Positions 17,810 to 27,306 of a stretch of DNA of 64,000 nt are shown one piece after another (positions within the stretch are counted from its first letter, which is position 1; each line of letters opens with the position of its first letter). The position numbers were made by a program, and so were the translations under genes. Below the pieces are notes generated by a model. The model saw only the letters and a program-made list of their open reading frames with translations. It had not been told where the DNA came from and did not search any database. Where the stretch lies: assembly GCA_016711805.1 (NCBI GenBank), contig JADJSH010000038.1, positions 186,001 through 250,000 on the forward strand, read 5' to 3'. The stretch comes from Bacteroidota bacterium (GTDB lineage: Bacteria; Bacteroidota; Bacteroidia; B-17B0; Aurantibacillaceae).

Positions 17810-19492
17810 TTATTTTGTTAAAATTATTTTTTTGTAAATTGGTTTTTTATTATCCAACGACACAGATAGCGCGTAAACACCATTTGCTAATTGTGTTAAA
17901 TCAAGGCGCGATGAGTTTTCAGATGTAAATACTTCTTTGCCAAAAGCATCATAAACCACAACCATCAAATTAGTTACATTCTTGTAATTTAAATCAATGT
18001 CTATAATTCCTGTTGACGGATTTGGATAAATAGAAATTGTTTTCCCTTCTAATTCTTCAATCTCAGTAGCAATAGAAAAAGCAAAGCCTTGCGAATATAC
18101 ATTTACACAACCATTTGCATCAGTTGTTCTTACAACATAAATGCCACTTTGTGTGGGAGTAAAATTTTGAGATGTTGCTCCTGAAATTAAACTTCCGTTA
18201 TAATACCATTGGTAAGTTGTTGCTGTAGCCGTTGTTAAATCATTACCGCTAGTTGTAATTGTTGGTTGTGGAGGTGCAGCATTATTTATATAACAAGTTG
18301 TATAACGATGAGATTGCGCCAAAGCACCTCCTGTTGTAATAGTATAAATGGGTGTTCCAGCTGCATTTAATTCATAAATTTTACCTGCCGTTGCAACACA
18401 CACTAATTGGTTACCATTTGGAAACTGCTCTGAGCTTCCCATGTTACTGCTATATCCAAAACCAGAATTACGCTGGTCATAAGAAGTTGGTCCGAATGCT
18501 GAGCCAGCAGTAATTGTATAATTATAGCCACTAAGTGGTGGCATAATTTGATCGAAACATGATACTGTTGCGGATACTCCTTTGTTATTAAACCCAACTA
18601 ATCTACCTGCATTCGGACAACCTTCTGGAATCCAATGTGAGTCGTGTGTTACATTTAAAACAGCTGTTCCTGTTGCTTGATAAGCCGCTGGGTTTCCCCA
18701 ACGGTATAAAAAGTCGCCACCTTTACCAGCATTACCTCCAATGTGTGAAGCAGCTTGAGCAGTTGTTGTGCTATGATCAATTACATACCATTCATTTAAA
18801 TTATGAGAACTCACCACAATTTGATCTAAAATGGGATTATAATCAATTCCATTCATGTGCATCCAATCTTTGGTGCTTTTATAATTTACATTTAATAACT
18901 CAGGATGATTAACAATAGACGTTTGGTAATTGGCTTTACTTGAATTAAGATTTTGTACCATGTGATCCCACACATGCCATTCCCAAACAATATTGCCAGT
19001 AGTTGCTCCCGTTGGTTGAACTTCAATTATTTTTTCGGGCCAAATACCTGAAGTTAATGCTGTATTAGTTCCGCCTGCAGCTGCTAATTCTGTTTGTGTT
19101 TTTAATTCATAAGCAATCATCAGTACGTTTCCATTTGGTAAAACACAATGATCGTGATGCGTATAATAAGTGCTTGAAGAATGAGTGTAATCCCATACTA
19201 TACTTCCGCTATAGTTTACTTTTTGCATTCTACCGCAAGCACCACCTCCATTAAACGTTGTGTTAGTTACTTTAACACTTCGCACCAAAGTACCTCCTGG
19301 CTCCAAATAAGACGAGTAACCTGTTCCTCCTGATAGACCCGACCATGTTTTTACGGTAACATTACTCGTATCTACTAAATACGCAGAAGTTGCATTACTA
19401 TTACTATATAACGTTAATCCATTCCATTGTTGCGCATTACAAACTAACGACAACAAGAATAAGAGACTAATTGAAGTAACTATTTTTTTCAT
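17810..19492 (-). CDS. Arylsulfotransferase (ASST)-like T9SS protein, second copy
   Basis: 560 residues with a signal peptide (MKKIVTSISLLFLLSLVCNA). Residues about 25-400 look like an ASST-type propeller: YYTHHDHCVLPNGNVLMIAY, IIEVQPTGATTGNIVWEWH, SSHNLNEWYVIDHSTTTAQA. ASST enzymes move sulfate between phenols through a catalytic histidine. The conserved HDH and SHN positions are candidates, but activity is not shown. An Ig-like module follows (TYQWYYNGSLISGATSQNF), then the T9SS domain (ISIYPNPSTGIIDID). It is a close paralogue of the gene upstream. Confidence 0.8.
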   Translation of the reverse strand: MKKIVTSISLLFLLSLVCNAQQWNGLTLYSNSNATSAYLVDTSNVTVKTWSGLSGGTGYSSYLEPGGTLVRSVKVTNTTFNGGGACGRMQKVNYSGSIVWDYTHSSSTYYTHHDHCVLPNGNVLMIAYELKTQTELAAAGGTNTALTSGIWPEKIIEVQPTGATTGNIVWEWHVWDHMVQNLNSSKANYQTSIVNHPELLNVNYKSTKDWMHMNGIDYNPILDQIVVSSHNLNEWYVIDHSTTTAQAASHIGGNAGKGGDFLYRWGNPAAYQATGTAVLNVTHDSHWIPEGCPNAGRLVGFNNKGVSATVSCFDQIMPPLSGYNYTITAGSAFGPTSYDQRNSGFGYSSNMGSSEQFPNGNQLVCVATAGKIYELNAAGTPIYTITTGGALAQSHRYTTCYINNAAPPQPTITTSGNDLTTATATTYQWYYNGSLISGATSQNFTPTQSGIYVVRTTDANGCVNVYSQGFAFSIATEIEELEGKTISIYPNPSTGIIDIDLNYKNVTNLMVVVYDAFGKEVFTSENSSRLDLTQLANGVYALSVSLDNKKPIYKKIILTK

Positions 19493-19637
19493 GCTTTTTA
19501 GTATATTAATTATTACCTAAATGTAATTAAATAGTTAAAAACCTGATCAATTTTTGAGGTGAAATTAGATTAAATCGTGGTAAACTTTAGCAAATATTTC
19601 TTTCTACAATTTCTTTACAATATTTCAATGGTATTAT

Positions 19638-21338
19638 CTATTTAGACACTACCACTTTTTTGTATACGGATTTTTTATCATCTAAACTGATTGCTATTGT
19701 ATAAACACCATTTGCAAAGTCTGTCAAGTCGATGCGAGATCTATTTTTGAAAGCAAACACTTCCTTTCCAAACACATCATAAACCACCACTATTAATTTG
19801 TTTGGGTTAGAGTAATTTAAATCAATATCAAAAATACCTGCTGATGGATTAGGGAAAATAGAAATATTCTTACCTTCTAATTCTTCAATAGCAGTAGTAG
19901 TTGAATAAGCATAGCCTTTTGAGTAAACATTGACGCAGCCATTAGCATCTGTAGTTCTAACAACATAAATACCATCTTGAGTTGGTGTATAATTTTGTGA
20001 AGTGGCGCCATTAATTAATGTACCATTATAATACCATTGATAAGTTGTGGCAGTTGAAGTAGTTAAATCATTGCCACTAGTTGTAATTGTTGGCTGCGGA
20101 GGAGCGGCATTATTTACATAACATGGCGAATAACGATGCGCCTGAGATGATTTAGCGCCTGTTGTTATCGTGTAAATAATTGCTCCTGCTGGTGTAAGTT
20201 CATATATTTTGCCTGATATAGAAACACATACTAGTGTATTCCCATTTGGATATTGCTCTACACTTCCTTCATTACTTGTATAACCAAAACCCGAAGTTCT
20301 TTGATCGTAAATAGAAGGTGCAAAAGCTGAACCTGGTGTAATTGTATAATTATAATTTCCGTCATATGGTGTTATGATTTGGTCAGCACAAGACTGAGAT
20401 GTAGAAACACCTTGATTGTTAAACCCAGTTAATCTTCCAGATTTCGAAAAGCTAACTCCAGGAAATTCAGGAATCCAATGTGCATCATGAGTTACATTTA
20501 AATACTTAGTGCCAGTAGCTTGATAAGCAGCTGGATTTCCCCAACGGTATAAAAAATCTCCGCCTTTTCCAGAATTACCACCGCTATGGCTTGCTGCTTG
20601 AGCTGTTGTTGTACTATGATCAATTACATACCACTCATTTGTGTTATGAGAACTAATAACAACTTGATCTAATATTGGATTATAATCAACGCCATTGCAA
20701 TGCAACCAATCTTTTTGAGTAAGATAATTTATGTTTAATAATTCTGGATGATCTACTATTGACGTTTGGTAATTAGCTGCGCTAGGATTCACGTTTTGTA
20801 CTAAATGATCCCAAAAATGCCATTCCCAAACAATATTTCCTGTTGTTGCACCTGTTGGCTGAACTTCAATGATTTTATCAGGCCAAATACCTGTAGAACT
20901 TAATGATGTTATAGTTCCACCTGCCGCCGTTAACTGCGCTTGTGTTTTTAATTCATAGGCAATTAACAACACGTTGCCGTTAGGCATAACACAATGATCA
21001 TGATGTGTATAAAAAGTAGTTGAAGAATGATCATAACTCCAAGTAATGTTTCCGCTATAATCTACTTTTTGCACTCGCCCACTTGCACCACCACCAGTAA
21101 ACACAGAATTTGTAATTTTAACACTTCTAACTAGGGTACCTCCCGGTTCTAAGTGAGATGAATATCCAGTTCCGCCAGTCAAACCTGACCAAGTTTTTAT
21201 GTTTACATTATTGGTATCCACTAAATAAGCGGTTGTTGCATTACCATTACTATACAAAGTATAACCCGGCCATTGCTGAGAAAAAGATACTATGGAAAGA
21301 AATAGAGAAACAATTGTTAGGATGTGTTTTTGAATCAT
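19638..21338 (-). CDS. Arylsulfotransferase (ASST)-like T9SS protein, first copy
   Basis: 566 residues with a signal peptide (MIQKHILTIVSLFLSIVSFS). The domain order matches the 17810-19492 gene: ASST-like propeller (FYTHHDHCVMPNGNVLLIAY, SSHNTNEWYVIDHSTTTAQA), Ig-like module, T9SS domain (ISIFPNPSAGIFDIDLNY). The two are similar along their whole length, so they arose by tandem duplication. A 145-nt gap separates them; an AT-rich TACATTTA box at 19518-19525 may give the second copy its own promoter. This copy opens the CotH-containing operon. Confidence 0.8.
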   Translation of the reverse strand: MIQKHILTIVSLFLSIVSFSQQWPGYTLYSNGNATTAYLVDTNNVNIKTWSGLTGGTGYSSHLEPGGTLVRSVKITNSVFTGGGASGRVQKVDYSGNITWSYDHSSTTFYTHHDHCVMPNGNVLLIAYELKTQAQLTAAGGTITSLSSTGIWPDKIIEVQPTGATTGNIVWEWHFWDHLVQNVNPSAANYQTSIVDHPELLNINYLTQKDWLHCNGVDYNPILDQVVISSHNTNEWYVIDHSTTTAQAASHSGGNSGKGGDFLYRWGNPAAYQATGTKYLNVTHDAHWIPEFPGVSFSKSGRLTGFNNQGVSTSQSCADQIITPYDGNYNYTITPGSAFAPSIYDQRTSGFGYTSNEGSVEQYPNGNTLVCVSISGKIYELTPAGAIIYTITTGAKSSQAHRYSPCYVNNAAPPQPTITTSGNDLTTSTATTYQWYYNGTLINGATSQNYTPTQDGIYVVRTTDANGCVNVYSKGYAYSTTTAIEELEGKNISIFPNPSAGIFDIDLNYSNPNKLIVVVYDVFGKEVFAFKNRSRIDLTDFANGVYTIAISLDDKKSVYKKVVVSK

Positions 21339-21427
21339 AATCGTATAGTTTAATTTAATGTAAACTAAAAGTAAACAAATTATGAAATACAGAAAAAATT
21401 ATGAGATGAAGTTATGCTTTTTTGAGG

Positions 21428-22111
21428 TTAAGTATTAAAGTGTTTTAACACTTCTTCTTCGTAGCTATTTCCTACAGGAATTTTTTTATCTCCCAATTGC
21501 AACGTTTTGTTTCTTAAACTTTCTACCTTTTTAATTGGCACAATAAAAGAGCGATGAACTCTCATAAATTCTGTTGAAGGTAGTTTTTCTAACATCGCTT
21601 TCATAGTCATGCGGGCTACAATGGTTTTTTGATTATTAATATAGATTTTTAAGTAATCGTCTAAAGCTTCAATACACATAATATCATCTAACATAATTTT
21701 TTGCAAGCTATAATCTGCTCTCACAAAAATATGTTGAGCTTTTTGATTATTAGAACTTGAAAAATAATCACGAGCCTTTTCCGTAGCTTGCTTAAATCGT
21801 TCAAATGTAAATGGTTTTAATAAATAATCTAAAGCATTTAAGTTAAAGCCTTCTACGGCATATTGTCCATGAGCAGTACAAAAAATAACTAGTGTATTTT
21901 GTTCGATATTTTTATAAAAATCAATTCCTGTTAGCGAAGGCATATGAATATCTAAAAACAATAAATCAACTGGATATTTATTTAAATGTTTTAAAGCCTC
22001 ATTGGGTTTGGTAAATGTCTTTTGTAAATCAATATAATCTAACTGAGCACAAAATGCTTCAATTACATTAAGTGCCAATGGTTCATCATCTATGGCAAGT
22101 GCTTTAATCAT
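21428..22111 (-). CDS. LytTR family response regulator
   Basis: 227 residues. The receiver domain covers about 1-120: acidic pocket DDEP at 8-11, phospho-acceptor aspartate in LLFLDIHMPSLTGID (about residue 55) and the KPFTFERF lysine. The LytTR DNA-binding domain covers about 130-227 (IFVRADYSLQKIMLDDIMCI, EFMRVHRSFIVPIKKVESL). It overlaps the sensor kinase gene by 8 nt, so the two form a LytS/LytR-type pair. LytTR domains typically bind paired 9-bp direct repeats. Confidence 0.95.
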   Translation of the reverse strand: MIKALAIDDEPLALNVIEAFCAQLDYIDLQKTFTKPNEALKHLNKYPVDLLFLDIHMPSLTGIDFYKNIEQNTLVIFCTAHGQYAVEGFNLNALDYLLKPFTFERFKQATEKARDYFSSSNNQKAQHIFVRADYSLQKIMLDDIMCIEALDDYLKIYINNQKTIVARMTMKAMLEKLPSTEFMRVHRSFIVPIKKVESLRNKTLQLGDKKIPVGNSYEEEVLKHFNT

Positions 22112-23126
22112 GAATGTTTAAAACTAAAATAACGGTAAACATACTATCTTTTTCTATAATGTTTAAAGTATAATTTTGAGGGTATAATAAATTTAAACGT
22201 TGTCTTGTATTTTCGATGCCGAGTCCGCTTTTGTTTAAAGTATTGTTATTTGTGCTAACACAATTATTTTTGACTTGCAATTTCAATTCTGTTTCCGAAA
22301 TTGAAATGTGAATATCAATAGCAGAATTTTCTTCGGAATTAACGCCATGTTTAAACGCATTTTCAATAAAAGGAATCAAAACTAAAGGTGCGATTTTTTT
22401 ATCAATCACAGAGCCTTCACAAACATAGGTTAATTTAACATTAGATGTTAGGCGCATGCGCTGTAACTCAATATAGTTTGAAATATAATTCAATTCTTTT
22501 TCTAACACAACAAAATTAGCGTTACTATCATTGAGCACATAGCGCATCATGTCGGATAGTTTTACAACCGCATCAGCTGTTTTCTCGTTTTTTAATATGG
22601 CCAAAGAATAAATACTATTTAAGGTATTAAATAAAAAATGCGGATTGATTTGAGCTTTTAAATACGATAGCTCTGCATTTGCTTTTTCTGTTTCTGTTTG
22701 TTTTAAACGTTCTCTGATTTTTAATAACAACGAAAAAATAAGTACAATTAAAAATTGCAAGAAATTATGGTTTAACAAAAAGAATAAAGGAAATCTACGA
22801 GGTGGTCTAAAACCATGAGGTCCTCTAAGCTTGGGGCCATGATCCATTAATAGCTCCGGTAACAACATGATGACTAAATAACAACCCACTATAATTACAA
22901 GGTAGCTTACATATTTTTTTGGAATATAAAATCGAGGTGTGAAATAATAATAATTAGCGTAAAAAAACACTAATAATAAAACAGTCACACTAAAATCTCT
23001 TTGAAAAAAATCAGTATGTATCAATCGCTGTACGCCACCAAAATCAGGCGAAAACACAATTGGAAAAGTTAAAAAGGCCAAGCAACCTAATACATGAATG
23101 AGTATATACTTACCGTTAATTTGCAT
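22104..23126 (-). CDS. LytS-type sensor histidine kinase
   Basis: 340 residues. Four membrane helices occupy about residues 8-140, with an Arg/Pro/His-rich loop (KLRGPHGFRPPRRFP). The His_kinase domain has the phospho-acceptor in YLKAQINPHFLFNTLNSIYS (about residue 165) and a HATPase region (PLVLIPFIENAFKHGVNSEE, SGLGIENTRQRL). It overlaps its response regulator by 8 nt. The short loops suggest it senses a membrane or envelope signal. It is read from a promoter-like element at 23131-23158. Confidence 0.95.
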   Translation of the reverse strand: MQINGKYILIHVLGCLAFLTFPIVFSPDFGGVQRLIHTDFFQRDFSVTVLLLVFFYANYYYFTPRFYIPKKYVSYLVIIVGCYLVIMLLPELLMDHGPKLRGPHGFRPPRRFPLFFLLNHNFLQFLIVLIFSLLLKIRERLKQTETEKANAELSYLKAQINPHFLFNTLNSIYSLAILKNEKTADAVVKLSDMMRYVLNDSNANFVVLEKELNYISNYIELQRMRLTSNVKLTYVCEGSVIDKKIAPLVLIPFIENAFKHGVNSEENSAIDIHISISETELKLQVKNNCVSTNNNTLNKSGLGIENTRQRLNLLYPQNYTLNIIEKDSMFTVILVLNIHD

Positions 23127-23130
23127 ACTA

Positions 23131-23158
23131 TAAATGTAGTGCTGCTTTTGTAATTCAA
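23131..23158 (-). promoter_or_regulatory. Bacteroidota-type promoter of the LytS/LytTR pair
   Basis: On the minus strand a TTG (23158-23156) is followed after 17 nt by TACATTTA (23138-23131), close to the Bacteroidota -33 TTG / -7 TAnnTTTG pattern. It lies just upstream of the 23126 start codon, which implies a very short leader. Confidence 0.45.
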
Positions 23159-23196
23159 CTAATAACTTAGGTAAAGCTTATTTTTTTGTAGGCGAA

Positions 23197-23735
23197 TTAT
23201 TTTTTAATAGCTTGTTCAATAGAGTTTGTCAACTCCACAAATTCGGCAACCGATAATTGTTCGGCACGTTTATCTAAATACACAGATTCAACTACACTAT
23301 TTCCACTAAGTACTTTTACTGAATTGCGAACTGTTTTTCGGCGTTGATTAAATGACGCTTTGACTACTTTAAAAAACAAGTCTTCATCTTAAACATAATT
23401 TGAGTAGAAATATTATAAGGAAAATTTCCGACCACTTTAAATTTGCCTTTGGCGGCAAAAGGATGCAAATCTGCTTCTAAAAAATCTTGAAACTGAACTT
23501 TATGATGATGTTGTGGATATTTTTGTTTTAAAAACTCAATGGATTCAGTATCAATATCAAAAGCAGTAAAATTATCTTTCTCAATTAAATATTGAGTTAA
23601 TACACCTGTTCCTGGACCAATTTCTAAAATAGCCAAATCATCCTGAGGTAGGGCATTAACTATTTTTTGCGCAATATTTAAGTCAATCAAAAAATGCTGC
23701 CCTAAATGTTTCTTTGCTTTTACTGGTGAAGCCAT
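23197..23735 (-). pseudogene. rsmA: rsmA (ksgA) 16S rRNA dimethyladenosine transferase with internal deletion
   Basis: RsmA dimethylates two adenines near the 3' end of 16S rRNA. The N-terminal 115 or so codons are good: KKHLGQHFLIDLNIAQKIV, SAM motif LEIGPGTGVLTQYL, catalytic-loop motif VVGNFPYNISTQIMFK. After MFK the frame runs into KTCFLK and stops. The next frame over carries the family C-terminus, LFFKVVKASFNQRRKTVRN to IEQAIKK. Family proteins have roughly 75-85 residues between these two motifs and none are present here. About 240 bp have therefore been lost with a frame change at about 23385-23395. Decay, or an assembly collapse, would explain it. Confidence 0.85.
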
Positions 23736-23872
23736 GGCTTAAAAGTAAGTAAAAGAATTAACTAATCACATCTTAGAAACTGTGTAATTATAGTGATAAA
23801 ATTGTCTGTATTTTTTTTGAGAATACTACTTGATTTATTAGATTTACAAAAACCACTATTTGAAATTATTTT

Positions 23873-24610
23873 ATGCGCTTACTAATTTTTATCATTGCTT
23901 TTTCATCAACCTCTCTTTTTGCAGGTACACCAGATAGTTTAAAAACTAAAAAATGGGCTGTAGGGATTACATATTCTCCCGATTTTTGTTATAGAGTTGC
24001 CTACAAAGGAAAAACAGAGGCCTTTTCAACCAATAGCGAAAAAGGAAAAATTGGTTTTACTGCGGGTGTTAATTTATTATACCGTTTAATGGATAAAATA
24101 GGGATTGAATTTGGTGTATTATATTCTACAAAAGGTCAAAAAGTAAATACCGTAGCATGGGATTCACCTAACGGAGGATATTACGATCCAGCCATTCCTA
24201 ATTATGATGAACAAGGAACAATGGTTGAACCTGAAAAACATATTACTTACACTTACAAATACATAGAGATTCCCTTAAAAGTAAATGTGTATGTAATTAA
24301 TAAAAGATTAAAAGTGTTTCCTAGTATAGGTTGTTCGGCAAATATTTTTACGGGAAAAACTACTAAAACTAAATATATACTTGCAGATAGTAGTCCAATT
24401 AAAACTACCCAAAATTTCCAACGTAAAAACATTCCTAGTACTGAATTTGCTTTATTACTAGGCGTTGGTTTAAGTTATGACATCAACAAAAATATATTTG
24501 TGAAACTAGAACCAAGCTACCGAACATTTATTAGACCTTTAGTAGATGGGCCTGTAAGCGGAACGCTTTATTCGATAGGAGCAAATGCTGGTGTTTATTT
24601 TAATTTCTAA
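23873..24610 (+). CDS. Outer-membrane beta-barrel protein (porin-like, OMP_b-brl)
   Basis: 245 residues with a signal peptide (MRLLIFIIAFSSTSLFAG). The body is a series of amphipathic strands with typical motifs (KIGFTAGVNLLYRLMDKIGI, YKYIEIPLKVNVYVINKRLK, PSIGCSANIFTG, LLLGVGLSYDINKNIFVKLE) and ends in an aromatic (GVYFNF). It resembles the PF13568-type eight-strand barrels common in Bacteroidota. It stands alone on this strand, 1 nt from the convergent gene end. No specific function is indicated. Confidence 0.8.
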   Translation: MRLLIFIIAFSSTSLFAGTPDSLKTKKWAVGITYSPDFCYRVAYKGKTEAFSTNSEKGKIGFTAGVNLLYRLMDKIGIEFGVLYSTKGQKVNTVAWDSPNGGYYDPAIPNYDEQGTMVEPEKHITYTYKYIEIPLKVNVYVINKRLKVFPSIGCSANIFTGKTTKTKYILADSSPIKTTQNFQRKNIPSTEFALLLGVGLSYDINKNIFVKLEPSYRTFIRPLVDGPVSGTLYSIGANAGVYFNF

Positions 24611-24611
24611 G

Positions 24612-25106
24612 CTATTTGTTTAGATCTTGGTAATTAGTGTCAAGAACTTTTAATACCACGTTTTTCCGCATATAAATATGTTTGTCTTGTATGCGTTTGA
24701 TAATAACACCGGCTATAATAGCTATTGAACTTACTAAAACAGCTTGTTCGTTTACAATTTCTGAGTGTCCATTTGCAATATTATTACCTGTATCTATTAT
24801 AAAAAATAAAGTACCAGCAGTAAACACCCAAGGACTAATTTTTGCGCCCCTAATTTTAATACACTTCAATTGACTTAGTTTAACAAAGGAATCGTTATCA
24901 AAAACTAACAAGCTATCATTCATATTGACAAGCTTATGATTTCTATAAAACAAATCGCCTTTCATTTTATAATCCAATTTTGAATTATTAAAAAACTGAA
25001 ATGATTTTTCTTTTCCAAAAAAGGAACGGTAATGAATATCTAATATTTTTTGGGCAAAACACAGTTCTGCAAACAAAAGCAAAATAAATATCCAGAAGAT
25101 TTTCAT
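24612..25106 (-). CDS. Secreted or membrane protein of unknown function
   Basis: 164 residues with a signal peptide (MKIFWIFILLLFAELCFAQ). A soluble part (KILDIHYRSFFGKEKSFQFF, NDSLLVFDNDSFVKL) is followed by one or two hydrophobic segments (WVFTAGTLFFIIDTGNNIAN, QAVLVSSIAIIAGVIIKRIQ). Its start overlaps the stop of the DUF4286 gene (TAATG), so they are co-translated. No family is recognised. Confidence 0.55.
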   Translation of the reverse strand: MKIFWIFILLLFAELCFAQKILDIHYRSFFGKEKSFQFFNNSKLDYKMKGDLFYRNHKLVNMNDSLLVFDNDSFVKLSQLKCIKIRGAKISPWVFTAGTLFFIIDTGNNIANGHSEIVNEQAVLVSSIAIIAGVIIKRIQDKHIYMRKNVVLKVLDTNYQDLNK

Positions 25107-25405
25107 TACACTATTTCTAGCAACGTTCTAAAAGCAGCGTATTTGCCTTCGTAGCGTTTACTATGTTCTGCTTGCAAACGTGGCGCATGATTTTTCTGAT
25201 AAGCTTCAATCTCTTCCATTGTATTAAAGGTGTATTGAACAGAATAGGTTGCGCCTTCATCATCCACATTTAATACTTTGCAAATTTTATTTTCGGTAAA
25301 ATGGCCAGTGTTTAAAACATCAGGCACATGAATGGTTTTCATCCAATTTAACCAATCTTCAGCTAATGATTTTTCAATGCTTACGGTTACGTTGTATATA
25401 TACAT
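25106..25405 (-). CDS. DUF4286 family protein
   Basis: 99 residues, cytoplasmic. MYIYNVTVSIEKSLAEDWLN, TGHFTENKICKVL, and YSVQYTFNTMEEIEAYQKNH with a final APRLQAEHSKRY match the DUF4286 family. This is a small ferredoxin-like/dimeric alpha-beta-barrel fold found mainly in Bacteroidota, with unknown activity. The start is preceded by a TAAATTTG box at 25412-25419. Confidence 0.88.
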   Translation of the reverse strand: MYIYNVTVSIEKSLAEDWLNWMKTIHVPDVLNTGHFTENKICKVLNVDDEGATYSVQYTFNTMEEIEAYQKNHAPRLQAEHSKRYEGKYAAFRTLLEIV

Positions 25406-25411
25406 AGTACA

Positions 25412-25419
25412 AATTTATG
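25412..25419 (-). promoter_or_regulatory. TAnnTTTG -7 box upstream of DUF4286 gene
   Basis: The minus strand reads TAAATTTG, an exact match to the Bacteroidota -7 consensus, about 7 nt before the ATG at 25405. A clear TTG at -33 was not identified. Confidence 0.4.
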
Positions 25420-25481
25420 ATTTTAGAATGTAGAAGTACGAATTTTATATGCACTAATTCGTCATTCGTAAATCTACATTC

Positions 25482-27305
25482 TTAATTTACAATATCTCCT
25501 CTCAAATCTCTGTAGCGTTTACGAGCATCCACTACATAAATACTTCCAGGATATTTAGTTAATACATCTTGATATAATTGTTTTGCTTTTTCTTTATCGT
25601 TTAAATAACGCTCATACAATTCTGCCTCTTTAAATAATGCGTCGTCACCGTATAATTCTGTTGGATAAAATTCTAAAATATTTTCGTACATCTTCGCAGC
25701 TTCCGCATAACGGTTTGTGCGTTTATAGATTTCCGCTTTTTTATAATAAATATCATCGCCTAAGGTATGTTCGCTAAATATGCTGTTAATACTATCCAAA
25801 CGCGCTAAGGCTCTATCGTACTGATGTTGCAACACTAATAACTCTGCTGATGCAAATAAACTTAAAGGCGCATCGTTTGTATCAACACCAATAGCATCTG
25901 TAATCACTAATGATAAATCCAGAGCATCGTTAGCAATGGTTTTTGTGGTAGCGCCCTTCAATACATCACATTGTGTTTTGGCCCATTTAAAATCAGATGC
26001 ATAATAACTCAATTTTGCATTTCTAAATTTTGCACCTTGTCCAACGACTTCATATTTAAAATCTTTTTCTACTTGTGAATACAATAAAGAAGCATCCCAA
26101 ATATTGCCAACTAATAAATTCATATCACCTAAATCTAATTTAATTTCGGCTACGCTATTTTTGTCAAATGTATATTGAGCAATGAGTTCTTCTAAAGATT
26201 GAATTGCATCTTGCGGCTTATTTAGATAATAGGCTTTTAATAACGCAGATTTTTTAATGAGAGGCAAAGTTAAATTACTAATGCCATACTGTTTAATCGC
26301 ATTTTCGATATTGTCATTTAATAATAACACATCAGCCATAGCTGGATTTGTTTGATTGGTCAGTTGCAAATAATTGGCGTTTAATCGTTCAATATCAGCA
26401 ATATCATAATACGGATTATCTTTTCCTTTACTCATCACATACTGATAACATTTTTCGGCCACTGCATAATTTTCGTTACTGATACACAATTTGGCTAATT
26501 CCATTAAACGAGTACCGTCTGTTTTTTGACGTTTATCTAAAGCTTTATTTTGAACAAAAGAGCCCTCAAAATCTTTTTGTTGATTTAATAGAAAAATTAA
26601 AAATTCAGAAAAAATAGTTCTATCCGGACTCTGCTGGATGCGTCGTTGTAACTCTTGTTTTAGTATTGGATTATTTAAGCCACCATTTTTTTCATCGTAA
26701 CCTAACGACTGTTGTAAATTAGCTTGCGCTGTATATAATTCACTTTCTCTAAACTCCACCGCATCTAAGTACTCATTTACCATGGCTTTCAAATCGCCTT
26801 TCTTTTTATATACCTCCGCTATCTCATAAAAATAAGGATAACTGGCTGCGGTTTGCTTACGCCCTTTTTTATACACTTCAATGGCGTAATCATACAACTC
26901 TTCATCTTCAAAAGCGTGTGCTAAAGCAAAAATAAAATTTTGTTCAGGAATAACTTCCTTTACAGCTTTATTATACTGATCTTTTTCCTTATCAGGATTT
27001 TCAATTAATCTGTAAACTGTACCTAACTTTACATACAAGTGCGTGTTGGCATCACTGTGCTTTATTTGCCGTTTAGTAATTTTTTCAGCGGTTTTATAAT
27101 CTTTGGTCTCTATTAAACATTTAAAGTAATACGTAAAATAAGCGTCTGGCTGTTTGTCGTACAATTTCTCAAAATACGCAGCGGCTTTATCAAATTGTTT
27201 TTGCTCATAATATTGCATCGCTAATTTATCATCCACATTTTTTTGAGCATTTACATTTGTAAATACTGCTATTAAAAAAACAATTATGACAACAAGACGA
27301 TTCAA
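25482..27305 (-). CDS. Tetratricopeptide-repeat protein, periplasmic
   Basis: 607 residues with a signal peptide (MNRLVVIIVFLIAVFTNVNA). TPR-type helical pairs run throughout: AMQYYEQKQFDKAAAYFEKL and AYFTYYFKCLIETKDYKTAE near the start, EIYKRTNRYAEAAKMYENIL, LFKEAELYERYLNDKEKAKQ and LYQDVLTKYPGSIYVVDARK near the end. The last block resembles the outer-membrane assembly TPRs (BamD/YfgC-like). It follows the lipoprotein-like gene 27307-27900 by 1 nt, so the two probably act together. Partner unknown. Confidence 0.8.
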   Translation of the reverse strand: MNRLVVIIVFLIAVFTNVNAQKNVDDKLAMQYYEQKQFDKAAAYFEKLYDKQPDAYFTYYFKCLIETKDYKTAEKITKRQIKHSDANTHLYVKLGTVYRLIENPDKEKDQYNKAVKEVIPEQNFIFALAHAFEDEELYDYAIEVYKKGRKQTAASYPYFYEIAEVYKKKGDLKAMVNEYLDAVEFRESELYTAQANLQQSLGYDEKNGGLNNPILKQELQRRIQQSPDRTIFSEFLIFLLNQQKDFEGSFVQNKALDKRQKTDGTRLMELAKLCISNENYAVAEKCYQYVMSKGKDNPYYDIADIERLNANYLQLTNQTNPAMADVLLLNDNIENAIKQYGISNLTLPLIKKSALLKAYYLNKPQDAIQSLEELIAQYTFDKNSVAEIKLDLGDMNLLVGNIWDASLLYSQVEKDFKYEVVGQGAKFRNAKLSYYASDFKWAKTQCDVLKGATTKTIANDALDLSLVITDAIGVDTNDAPLSLFASAELLVLQHQYDRALARLDSINSIFSEHTLGDDIYYKKAEIYKRTNRYAEAAKMYENILEFYPTELYGDDALFKEAELYERYLNDKEKAKQLYQDVLTKYPGSIYVVDARKRYRDLRGDIVN

Positions 27306-27306
27306 A

